Of a DNA stretch of 64,000 nucleotides, positions 53,843 to 64,000 are shown one piece after another. Numbering within the stretch: position 1 is the stretch's first letter; each line of letters opens with the position of its first letter. The translations under genes and the position numbers were made by a program. The DNA is from Tanypteryx hageni (lineage: Eukaryota; Arthropoda; Insecta; Odonata; Petaluridae), in the NCBI GenBank assembly GCA_028673005.1, contig CM054115.1, positions 189,761,548-189,825,547 on the forward strand, read 5' to 3'. The notes under the pieces are model-generated. The model worked only from the letters and a program-made list of their open reading frames with translations. It was not told where the DNA came from and searched no databases.

Positions 53843-55471
53843 CAGTAAACTCTTGATTATCCAGCCTAATGAATGTAAGAGGAAGCACGCATAATCGCAA
53901 AACACAGATAATGCGAAAATGATTTTTGAAAAATATGTGCTTCAATTCTCGTGAACAAAAAGGTTAGAAAACAAGTGACTGTGCTGCCAGCCGCGAAGTG
54001 AAAGTGACTGCGCTGCCAGCCGTGAAGAAACAACTGATTGATGAAAATCGCATGCTACTTCCCATGATATTGTCATAAAACTCATTAACATTGAAAAATC
54101 AATATATTTACATACTTTGGAGAATGCACAAATAAGTGAAAACATGGATAATGCAAAAATGATTTATTTTAAAATATATGCTTAAATTCATTACAATGGT
54201 AACAAAAATGTTATAAAAGAAGGCTTTTATAATGGTCCTTTCAAAAAGTTTGTAATTTTAGTTTGTTTTGAGGACTTCTTTACACTTTCTTTCATGATTG
54301 TTCGTATTTTCCTGGCTGCTGTGACATTGCAGTAATCAAAATCATTTTGTCCCATATAATCTAACAAAGTTTCAACACACTGAAGAGCTGTACTATTTTT
54401 AATGCGTTCAATTTCAGTCCCTTCACTTTCATCACTGCATTCTTTGTCTTTGCCATCCTCTTCTTTTTCTTTCTTGCGTTACTGCATTGACAATATCCTC
54501 GTCACTCATATGCTGGAATCCAGATTCAAACTTATCACAATCGTACCATTTACTGAGATTCTCGCAGTCCACATCCTCAAAACCATTTATTCCCTGCAGT
54601 AGTTTAAGCAAAGAGTTTGTAGTATTTACTACCTCTTCAGAAAAACCATGAAAGTTCTCTTCAAGATCAGGACGAAGTTTGTTCCAAGACCGAACTAGGG
54701 TCACAGGCTTCAAAGAGGCCCATGCTTGAGAAATACCATGCACTGCATCTAAAAGCGGCAGGAGTTCCATCAGCTCACTTTTTATTAAACCACAGAAGTA
54801 ATGCTGCATCTACTTTCCAATAGGTTGATTTTTTCATACTCTTACGTTTTGAGGAACCAGCACCACTGTCAGAAACTGCAGCAAACTCCATCAACTTAGT
54901 TTTGTTTTTCTTTATATCACGAATGGTTTGTATGCCAATACCATTTTTGTCTGCCAATTTATTCACAGATTCCCCTTTTTGAAGTCGCACAATTAATTCG
55001 AGTTTTTTTATAATAGGAAGAACAATTTTCTTTCATTTCTCTGCCGTTTTAACAAGGGGTGGGATAAAAGTTTATCACTACAAAAACCACAATACAATGA
55101 GCTGCACACAAGATGAAACAACAATAGGAGAATCTATAATCCGATCATACATACCGGTAAAAGTGACTGCGTCGCCGCAAAGAAACAACTGACTGACGGA
55201 AGTCGCATGGTTATTCTTGGGATATTGTCATGAAACTCACTAGCATTAAAAATCAATATCATCTATTATTATTTATTCTATGTATTTACAAACTTATCGT
55301 TTTTGCACATAATAAAATCTTTAGACATTAATATAATGGGATTACGAAAATGTTGTCTCATGTTGATGAATTTCTTTGCAATCAGAGTATTAATAAAATT
55401 TTGAGGGGGAAAGACAGCACGGATAATCTGCAAACTGGATAACCCGTGCATGGATAATCGAGAGTTTACTG
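53843..55471 (-). mobile_element. Internally deleted pogo/Tigger element, 1629 bp
   Basis: Termini CAGTAAACTCTTGATTATCC and, inverted, CAGTAAACTCTCGATTATCC, with TA outside both (53841-53842, 55472-55473). A segment of about 110 bp (AGTGACTGCG ... GATATTGTCAT) occurs near each end in the same orientation (about 54003-54115 and 55160-55275). The transposase has both ends but no catalytic core. Confidence 0.88.
54432..54990 (-). pseudogene. Tigger-type transposase with the DDE core deleted
   Basis: N-terminal piece (54775-54990): MRLQKGESVNKLADKNGI, GIQTIRDIKKNK, the CENP-B/psq-like helix-turn-helix. C-terminal piece (54432-54809): DAVHGISQAWASLKP, LVRSWNKLRPDLEE, the region that follows the DDE domain in Tigger proteins. 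Everything between is missing. Confidence 0.75.
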
Positions 55472-57377
55472 TATAAGTTTATTAAAGTAACTAGAATTGC
55501 CCATCAAATATGACGGGTATGTGTGAATTAAATATTAAGTAAAAATAAAATGTTAATGAAACTAACTTTTATATGCACTAAAAAGTAATCAATGGTTATA
55601 AAACTCACAAAATTGAGTGTTTCAGAGAGTAAAAATAGTTTTGGGCTAAGAGAAATTTTATGACAAAGAAATACATTACGCTATAGATTTCTTATATTTC
55701 CAAAACTATTTTTCATTTATGGAACATTTAATTTTGTCTCTCTCTCCTTTTCTTCTTCCTCTCTCTCTCTCCTTCTCTCACTCATATCAAGTCATCGTAA
55801 AATTATTCCAGAGATATTTGATTTTGTTATGAAAAATCAGTAAAATTTGCTATGATCTGGTTTAACTTTCATGCACAATCAAATCAGTGTTTTTGAAAGT
55901 TATCTTTTTATATTGTTTAAAAATTATTATTATTGAGAACAAATTCTTGTCTAAATATTTGTTGAAAATAAGAGTAAAATCGAAATAATAAGATATAATG
56001 CATGAAGAATCTGCAGAAATTTACTTGAAATATTTGAGCAAATTATAAGTTATTTAAAACGTATAGAATTTAACTTAATAATTTTATTGTTTTAATCTTA
56101 CGCTTAAAAACAGGATAAATGTTAATGAACAGTCAATTTATCATCAAAGGAAAAATGTGTAGTAACTTACTGTGAAGTAAATACTTACACGAACTGCAAT
56201 GAGTTTTAACTATATTTTAAGATCGTTATTTTCTTTTAACTATAGTAGTTTTGAAATTTAAAAAAAATTGGCTTTATTTAAAGAAATTTTTAAAAAGTCA
56301 TAATGTTATTTTTTCAATCGTATTAGAAATTTCGTTCGAAATATTTTTCTATATTATCTTTTAAAGAAATCCATTAGAAATAATGTTATATTTAGTTTAA
56401 TGAAATCTTACCGTTTGACAATGGTGCATGGATAAAATGTTTTATAATGAATTATAATTTATTATTGTTATTTTTCTGCTGCAGCTCCTTTTAATTCTAT
56501 GCAAACTCTACGTCCTCCTCTTCCTTCTTCTTTTTTCTCAATTTCTGGTCATATCCATTCCATTTTCCTTCCACCATCTAACTACTTAATAGATTCAGTA
56601 CATGTGTTATACCATTGTATAAAAGTCGGATCTGTATTAAAGCACTAAAGTGGTGCATTTATTAAGCATTAATATGAGACCAAGAATATAATTCAACTCT
56701 CTGGAACAGACTATAATGTGAATTATATACTTTTTAATTTTCAGTCCACATAAAATGTTTCATTAAATCAAAATTTATCAGTTTTATTCGAAGGAAGTGC
56801 AATATATCTCCCCTCCCCCTCAAAATAATGCCGAAAGCGAACAGTTATTTCTTAAATTACCATGTCAAGCCTTAGTAAACTAATTCTGATTAGCTCATTA
56901 TATAAATTTCTGCCAAAATTCAATTTTTTATATACATCCTTGATTGAGTTATTCATGTTTTAATAACTTTACACTCAGACCAACCGACTGAAAAATTAGC
57001 GTTTTATTATAATTTTTGTGATTCTTTTAAAGTTTCCCAAACCGACCTCAAGTCCTCCAACCTTCTACCTAACTCCCGTAACCTATCCCGCAATCCTTCA
57101 CTCTACATTTTTTACATGCTCGGTTTGTTTATTAAACATCCAGCACGGTCCTTAGATTTTCATACCATTTCTATTTCCTTAATATTGAATTTAGCTCATT
57201 ATTACTATTTTTAATCTTTTTGAATAGTATTTCAGCTTTTGTGGTATTCCTTCTCGTAAATAATGCAACAAATGTTGTTTGCAGGATATCATTTTCCTCT
57301 CCTTCCATCTTTCTCCCCTTCTCGTATTAAAAGCATTCAATACGCGCTTAAACTTATAAAGCTGAGATAACAATAGG
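55472..57377. other. AT-rich intron sequence, no gene recognised
   Basis: A pyrimidine-rich run (TCTCTC/CTTCTT) lies at 55738-55785. The rest, including several poly-A/T-rich stretches, shows nothing I can name. About 56920-57010 has sequence related to 57740-57830 (GACCAACCAAC, TTTTATTATAA). Confidence 0.5.
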
Positions 57378-57740
57378 GTTTCGAGGTTTAACAATGCAAT
57401 TGGTAGGAAAGGCAACATCCCGATAAAATGGCAAGATTTCCTCAAAATATATGAATTAAACGTTTAACATGAGTAATTTCGAACTGTAAGCAGGGAAACA
57501 TGAACAGAATAAGAAACTAATTTTTTCTTTAAAATAGTTTAGATCCGAATATCGTAGGTTAGTTCTTTATAATTTTAATCTCAAAAATAAGAAAAGACCA
57601 CGTCAAAAAGTCCATTTTTACGTGTCATCTTATGGGGAATGCAAATCATCATCTGGAGTCGAACCCTGGACGTTTTTCATAAATCTCCTTCGTCACAGCA
57701 TTTTCATATCGGAGTAGATTATATCTGACAAATTTCAAGT
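57378..57740 (+). repeat. Dispersed repeat family, copy 1
   Basis: About 360 bp matching 61345-61700 in the same orientation: GTTTAACAATG, GGCAACATCCCG, GATTTCGAAC-like segments and CTCTGGAGT-GAA(C/T)CC. Both copies are followed by CAACC...TTTTATTATA. Family unknown. Confidence 0.65.
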
Positions 57741-57839
57741 ATGTATATGCATATTTGATCGAGTTATTCAAGTTTTAAGATCATGACATGGACCAACCAA
57801 CATAGCTTTTTATTATAAGGGGGGATTACGTAAAGTAGA

Positions 57840-58015
57840 AGTTCTAATCAGTCGAAAATCACAATTGGGCAATAAAGTTTAATAAAAATCACTCATACCT
57901 AATTAAATTAAAATCCGTCCAGCGGTTTAGGAGATGGAAGTTACAACTGACAGATGGACCAGGCATGCCCATAAGGCATTCCGCTATTACTGCTTTGCTG
58001 GTAAAGAACACTTAA
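57840..58015 (-). repeat. Inverse copy of the 21930-22260 repeat (first half)
   Basis: Shares, inverted, GGCATTCCGCTATTAC and CACAATTGGGC with 21930-22110. Confidence 0.6.
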
Positions 58016-58574
58016 AAAGGACAAGAATGAATTTTTGGCATTTTCATTATAAGAATTTTTTATGTTGTTCTAAAATGGTGGCATACAAGTGAGTATCAGC
58101 CTCTTAAACTCCGTTTAACTATGTACAAAGTATAGTCAACAGAAATAGTTTAATGTTTATTCCAATGATGTCTGGCAAGTTGGGTGCATGAATTAACATC
58201 TTTATATGACATTGCGGAAAAATAACACTTGGTAGACTGACATTTGTTATTTCTAATGCTGGTTGATTGATTAGAGTTAATGGTGACATCAGAGGTGGAC
58301 TGGTTATTAAAAGATGAAAGGTTTAATGTACCAATCTATTGACTGCATGAGAGACAGTTTTGCAGATGGATGCATCATTAATGTGTTGCATTACATGGGA
58401 TAGTGAGGGCACAATGATAGTGATATTTTAACCATTAGAAAGTTATGGGAGTAATGTTTAAAAATCACTGCAAAATGCATCGTATAAAATTTCTCAAATG
58501 CTTTACAGGAATGTCACATCTCACATGAATATGTATTTACTAGTGTATTGACCTTCATATGACAGATGAATAAT

Positions 58575-58900
58575 AATATTTCCTCCCTCCTCACCTTTCC
58601 TCTCTCCCTCCCTTCCTCTCTTTCCTTCTCACTTTCTCTCCCTCCTCACTTTCTCTCCCTCTATCTCTCTCTCCCTCTATCTCTCTCTCCCTCTTTTCTC
58701 CTACCTCCCCTCCCACTTATTCCCTCCTGTCCCAATCCATGGATCTCCGTCTCCCTCTTTATCTCTTTCTTCCCAGTCTTTCCTAATTCTATACCTCGCT
58801 TACTCTCTATGTACCTTCCATTCTATATCCCTTCCATTCTATATCCCTTCCTTCCTATGTCCCTCCCCACATCCCCCTCTCTCTTACTCTACACCTATAT
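58575..58900. repeat. Pyrimidine-rich low-complexity tract
   Basis: Strongly strand-biased C/T sequence of CTCCCT, TCTCTC and CTTCC units, with two copies of TTCTATATCCCTTCC near 58820-58850. The 114-codon open frame across it is an artefact of composition. Such tracts can form triplex DNA. Confidence 0.9.
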
Positions 58901-59311
58901 AGCCGTTTAGATAAGCAAAAGAATCCAAACTAAATCCCAGTCCCATTAGGATTATGTATTTTCATGAAAAATCCTACGATAACACTGGTCTGCATTGATT
59001 TTGATGTTTTCAAACTTGCAGCTGTTTTTAACCCATTTTTGATGCTGATTGCGAAAATGAAAACAGTTTTTGGCTATCACGTACGGTTTTGTTGCAAACA
59101 GCCTTGGTATGTTTTTTCAAAATTTATGCCAAGGCTAGAGGTTGGTATGTCTTGTAGTTGGCAATCCTGCTTTGAGGTGACCACTTGACCTTGAGTAGAC
59201 TGTGGTATCTGTTCCTGGCTGGCGAGTTGTTATTTCAGTTTCATTCTTGGTGCAGTAGTGTCCACAAGTCACTGCTGGGTGATTCATGTATTACTTATTG
59301 TGACTGTAAAC
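58901..59311 (+). other. Sequence upstream of the 59312 pseudogene
   Basis: No coding sequence recognised. It may be the 5' region of the same inserted unit; its border is not visible. Confidence 0.35.
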
Positions 59312-60981
59312 ATGGCATCACGCAGATGTGTGAACAATGCTGGCATTTTTTGTTACATATGTGGTAGTTATGTTGTACAGAAGCAAAGTCAGAACATCAT
59401 GGACTTTGTAAAAAAAAGCATACTTTGCGTACTTCAGAATGAAAATAGGAGATAAAGACAAATCATGGGTGCCACATAAAATATGCCATACGTGTGTTGA
59501 AGGTTTGCGACTGTTTATGAAGGGTAAGAAGAAAGCCATGCCTTTGCATACCCTATGGTATAGAGGGAACCTTGAAATCACGGAGAAGACTGGAACCTAT
59601 TTTTGCTTGATATGAGTAGATGGATATAGTGCAAAAATCAAACAAGATATTCTTTATACTAATATTCAATCTGCAATTAAACCAGTGCCACATGGACCTG
59701 AACTGTCGATACCCTCCCCCCCAGATGTTTTGGAAAATGTGCCATCGGACCCTGAATGTGAAATTTCTGATTCTGAGGAAACTGAATGTTATCAACCAGA
59801 AATCTGTGATTGTGCACCAAAATCGTTCACACAACATGAGCTTAATGATTTGGTCAGGGATTTAAACCTAGCAAAATATTCGGCAGAGCTTCTGGGGTCT
59901 AGACTAAAAGCCAAGAATCTGCTTTCTCTAGGTATGGTTTTTTCATGATACAGGCATTGTGAACAAGAATTAGTTCCCTATTTTTCTGAAGTGGGCTCAA
60001 TGGTGTATTGCAATAACATTTGTGCCTTAATGAACTACTATGGAATTTTCTATCGAGTAATTAAATGGCAGTTGTTTATCAACTCTTCAAAGAGATGCCT
60101 CAAAGGAGTTCTCCTTCATAATGATAATATTTATGCATCGATTACTGTGGCCCACTCAGTTTATATGAAAGAAAGTTAAGAAAACCTTCAACTTGCAGAA
60201 AGTGCTATACAAAGATCATCGTTGGCTTCTGTGTGAGAATTTCAAAGTGATTGGTTTATTGCTTGGTCAACAGTCTGAATACACAAAAATGCCATGCTTT
60301 TTGTGTGAGTGGGATAGTTGGGCAAGACAAGAACACTGGGAAAGAAGACTATGGCCACCTCGGAAAACGCATACACCTGGTTCAAAAAGTATAATACACG
60401 AGTCATTGATTGATCCTAAAAAGATACTGTTATCCCCCTTGCATATTAAATTGGGTTTGATGAAACAATTTGTAAAATCCCTGAACAAGGAAAGTGATTG
60501 CTTCAAATACATCTGCAGAAAGTTTCATTCACTCACAGTCTACAAAATAAAAGAAGGAATATTTGTAGGCCCTCAAATCTGAAAGTTATTCCAGGACGAG
60601 GAATTCAAAAAAACTATGGATGAAAGTGAAAAAAAGCATGAAATAGCTTCAGAAATGTTGTCCATAACTTCTTGGGAAACAACAAGGATCCAAATTACAA
60701 TATGATCGTGGAAGATGATATGCTGGAGAACTTCCGAAAATGGCTGTTATACGAGTCTAAAGGTGCACTTTTTGCAGTCTCGTTTGGACTATTTTTCTGT
60801 AAACCTAGGAAGCGTTAGCGAAGAACAGAGTGAAAGATTTCACCAGGATATCAAAGAAATGGAGAAGAGGTACCAAGAACAGTGGAATGTGAATATGATG
60901 GCAGACTATTGTTGGATGCTGAAAAGAGTCAGTTCCTGCGAAGAGAGTTTTAAGAAGGAAGTCAAACAATTGCAAATTTAA
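59312..60981 (+). pseudogene. Broken copy of an uncharacterised dispersed arthropod gene family
   Basis: Intronless, about 550 codons originally, now cut by several frameshifts and stops. Successive frames: 59312-59455 (MASRRCVNNAGIFCYICG), the 59420-59600 region in another frame (HTCVEGLRLFMKGKKKAM), 59685-59948 (ELNDLVRDLNLAKYSAELLG), 59991-60179 (INSSKRCLKGVLLHND), 60193-60582 (CFLCEWDSWARQEHW, SPLHIKLGLMKQFVKSL) and 60715-60981 (SEEQSERFHQDIKEME, NMMADYCWMLKR). Conserved cysteine pairs (CYICG, C-C near 59500, CFLCEW) suggest metal binding. I recall this as a family with many copies in arthropod genomes annotated only as uncharacterised; its function and mobility mechanism are unknown to me. 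Confidence 0.65.
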
Positions 60982-61344
60982 TCCTTTGAACACCTAAAAA
61001 TAGGCATAAATATGACAAATTGTAATATTCCTTTCCTTTTTGTTCTACTTTAACACAATTTCATATGGAAAATGACTGTTGAAATTGTATTGTATACAAT
61101 TGTTGTGAAATGTAAATTAAAGAGCCATATTACAATTACAGAAAATATTTCCTTTTGTTTTTTTTTAATTTGTCAAAAATTCTGGCGTGATAGAGCAAAA
61201 AGGATGTTATTTTTGAAATCAGCATGTGAAAACAATTTAGAACATCTGTCATATTCAAAACATTGAAAAAATTTTCAAAAATGCAGACGTGTAATTTAAG
61301 CCAATCTATACACTCGTATATATTACACATATGCAGGTTGAGAC
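60982..61344. other. Unassigned AT-rich sequence
   Basis: No gene or named repeat seen. It could be the 3' flank of the pseudogene unit. Confidence 0.4.
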
Positions 61345-61700
61345 AACAATTGATTCTCAAAGTTTAACAATGATGTGGTCGGCAATGCAACATCCCGTTT
61401 AAAAGTCGATATGTTCCCAAAATATGTGATTTTAATGTTTAATATGAGAGATTTCGAACGATAGGCAGAAAAAGATGAATAAGAAACTTCATTAATTTTC
61501 CTAAAAACATAGTTTAAATTCAAAGATCGTACGTCAATTCTTTCTAATTTTAATTTCCAAAAGAATAAAAGCCTGCACTTTAAAAAGTCTTTTTTTATGT
61601 GTTATCTTACAGGAAATAGAAATTGTCCCTCTGGAGTGGAATCCAAGTCTTTTTCATATTTTTTCATAATTCAATTTTTATATCTGAATCTGCGAAATTT
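61345..61700 (+). repeat. Dispersed repeat family, copy 2
   Basis: Matches 57378-57740 in the same orientation; see that entry for shared segments. Confidence 0.65.
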
Positions 61701-61815
61701 CAACCTTCCAATTAATCGGGATGTTTGTTAAAAATGCGTTAAAAAGTGCCATTGATGACATCAGCATTATATACAAACACCACCATCTAGGCTTTTATTA
61801 TAGAAATGTGTAAAA

Positions 61816-62156
61816 CAGGGGTAGGCAACCTTTTCTGCATGGCGGGCCACATTTGCAGTTGTGAATGCTTCGGAGGGCCACATTGGGAGTCAAGAAAGCC
61901 TCGGCAGGCCAGATGAGCAAATAAATCAGAAGTTTTCTGGAGATTCTGTGATTTCATATGAACTAAATCAAGTCTACATAATTTACTAGCATTAAAACTT
62001 CACCTGAAAAGGCTTTGAGACCATAATTTTACTCAAAAAATATAAAATTGCCCATGAGAAATTTTCCTGATCACTTTTTCACTACGGCTTTGTGGGCCGC
62101 ATAAAGCCTTCTTGAGGGCCGCACGTGGCCCGCAGGCCGTAGGTTGCCGACCCCTG
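61816..62156. mobile_element. hAT MITE, 341 bp
   Basis: Ends CAGGGGTAGGCAACCT and, inverted, CAGGGGTCGGCAACCT, with GGCGGGCCAC- and GGGCCGC-rich interior. Flanking octamers GTGTAAAA (61808-61815) and GTGTAAAG (62157-62164) differ at one base. Confidence 0.85.
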
Positions 62157-62570
62157 GTGTAAAGTATATTATCTTGAAGTTTGTTTGGGAGAGCTTGATG
62201 GTAGATGGACGAAAAACTCGATAAGATATTCTTTCACCAGACTCTGTATTCCTATATTTTGAGACATTATGTAGAATTAATTATGTCAAGTTTTATAATT
62301 GGATGAATTTTAATCAATATCCTTGGAGCCATTTTAGAGTAAATCAAAATTCTGTGAAAATCAAAAAGAATAAACCCCCTCTATTGTTGTGCAATATGGT
62401 TCCATTCAAGGCTTCTATTCCAAGTGATATGGTATATAAATGTGATATTTATTCAGATTCAGGTTTACCAATTGGCCCCTGAGAGCCACACATATTAAAG
62501 ACAGGCTGATTTGCAAAAACAACTTTTTTGCACTTAAGGGCATCTAATATCATAATACTTTCTCAATATA

Positions 62571-63954
62571 CTGTATTTTTCAGGCTATAAGATGCACCCC
62601 GGTTTTTTAGAAGATTTTTCAGGAAAAAAGTGTTCTGGTTCAACAAAGCATTTAGGAAGAGCCACATCGTGTATCATTTCTAGCTGCATTTATGTCTGTA
62701 TCTGGCAACATTTACAGAAAATATTACAGCGTGATAACAGTTAAATATATTGTTTTAGATAAACTTGATTCGTAAAAGTAAATAGGGATGATCTAAAACA
62801 AATAATTGCTCGAGACACCAATATGGCTATATGTACTCTGCGTGTACTCTGCAGTCTTATTAATTAGACCAATGGTTCTCAACTGGTGTGCCGTCAGACG
62901 TGAACTGGTGTGCCGTGGAATTTTGGGAGAAGCGAGAGAGATACACTGGAAAATGGGGGCGGTATGCTGCCATTACTTGTTTTATTTGTGTGTGCCGTGG
63001 AATGAAAATGGTTGAGAAACACTGAATTAGGCTGTCAGAGTGTGCTGCACATGTCGCTTGTGTAGATACCCTTTACCGATAGCACTTACTTAAACTTAAG
63101 TGCAAGATAAGATTTTAATTTAATGGAATAAGTGATAAATGGAATGTGTGTATAATAACGATACTTATGCTTAACTTGTCCTTTTTATTCTGCAACTCAT
63201 TTTGCTTAATACATAACGATTTTGATCGACACAGCAATACCAAACTTCCTCTGTTCTACTATCCATCACTTCCTCCTCTAGTTGTGGCAATTTAGGACAA
63301 AGCCTCTTTTCCCATCATCTTCAGTTTTTCCTCTTGTTTTCTCCATTCACGGGTGGTTTTTTTCTGTGGGAGGTGGACCAAAATGATGTGCTGCTGCTTG
63401 GTTTCTATGTGTTTTTGCATATTGAATCACTTGAAGTTTATAGCTAATGGTAAAGGCATTTCTTTTCATTCATGTAGTTATTGCGATCTCAATTCATGTA
63501 ACATTATTTACCCTAAATATAATCAATATGCATGTATGTAATATCCTAAATATGTATAAAATGTTTGTGACATCTACACGAATTCCATGACATTAATCAT
63601 ACTATTCAGTGCACTCATTAGGAACTGAAATGTACGAATAACATTGCAAACGCACCGAAATTTAAATCACTACGAAGGATATTGTAATAAAGCACAATAA
63701 TGGAAATTCATTGTCAGTATTCACATTGCATAAAGTTTTACTGTATACATTAACAATTTTTTCTATTATTTATTATTAATGTATAAATGTTTTTGCATCG
63801 AATGATTCAATTATGTATTCCATTTAGGGGATCAGTGGGTTCGTGACTGTAATACTGAAGACAGTAATAATCTTACCTTCAGTCTATAAATTGCAGGTAG
63901 ATTTTGGAAGTCATTTTTCTGGATAAAGTGGGTCTTATAGCCTGATAAACACGG
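62571..63954. mobile_element. Pogo-like MITE, 1384 bp, carrying a nested hAT MITE
   Basis: The left end CTGTATTTTTCAGGCTATAA and inverted right end CCGTGTTTATCAGGCTATAA have TA outside both (62569-62570, 63955-63956). The CAGGCTATAAGA-type terminus is characteristic of a widespread Tigger-like group. No transposase recognised. The hAT MITE at 62870-63024 is inserted in it. Confidence 0.75.
62870..63024. mobile_element. hAT MITE, 155 bp
   Basis: Ends CAATGGTTCTCAACTG and, inverted, CAGTGTTTCTCAACCA. Flanking octamers AATTAGAC (62862-62869) and AATTAGGC (63025-63032) differ at one base. Confidence 0.8.
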
Positions 63955-64000
63955 TACTTTGTATGTGAAAAAGTAAAAACTCATTTATGTCAACAAACTA

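Noticed and set aside
58566..58910. 114-codon frame rich in serine, leucine and proline
   Set aside because: Produced by the pyrimidine-rich low-complexity tract.
1..64000. CRISPR arrays, bacterial operons, viral genomes
   Set aside because: No regularly spaced short repeats, no clustered unspliced genes, no virus-specific proteins seen.

Overview
The window looks like nuclear DNA of an arthropod, most likely an insect. It is AT-rich and has spliced genes with GT-AG introns of up to about 10 kb. One gene is a ZAD plus C2H2 zinc-finger gene, a class typical of insects. The rest is a dense mixture of RTE, CR1-like, Penelope-like, hAT, mariner, pogo/Tigger, piggyBac and THAP-type mobile elements. 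I saw no bacterial genes, operons, CRISPR arrays or rRNA. The species cannot be fixed from the sequence alone.

Layout. 1-10,400 is a graveyard of RTE-type non-LTR retrotransposons in both orientations, with hAT and piggyBac-type insertions. 13,350-28,149 (+) is a six-exon ZAD/C2H2 zinc-finger gene (13 fingers). Its introns hold pogo-like elements, foldback repeats, a MITE and a 581-bp palindrome built from two inverted Penelope-like ends. 28,150-33,500 is intergenic, with a SINE, foldbacks and a 1.6-kb hAT-type element. 33,529 (+) starts an ABHD12-like serine hydrolase gene. Six exons are visible, to 51,053; the last exons, which should carry the catalytic Asp and His, were not found and probably lie past the window.

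Intron 4 of the ABHD12-like gene holds a 0.6-kb inverted repeat, a hAT MITE, a mariner and a Penelope-like GIY-YIG fragment. Intron 5 holds a SINE and a three-layer nest: a long-TIR mariner-like element (43,149-50,741) contains a THAP-type element (about 43,707-49,177), which contains a CR1-like retrotransposon whose N-terminal region carries a 2A-like motif. Intron 6 (51,054 onward) holds three pogo/Tigger-type elements, hAT MITEs and a broken copy of an uncharacterised dispersed gene family.

Most interesting: six hammerhead-ribozyme-like motifs with the same layout (core, one spacer base, stem II, GAAA, very short stem III), several inside palindromic Penelope-like ends; a 191-bp hammerhead-bearing insertion with a perfect 12-bp target duplication; and the 2A-like motif in the CR1-like element. 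All family assignments come from reading motifs by eye, not from searches.
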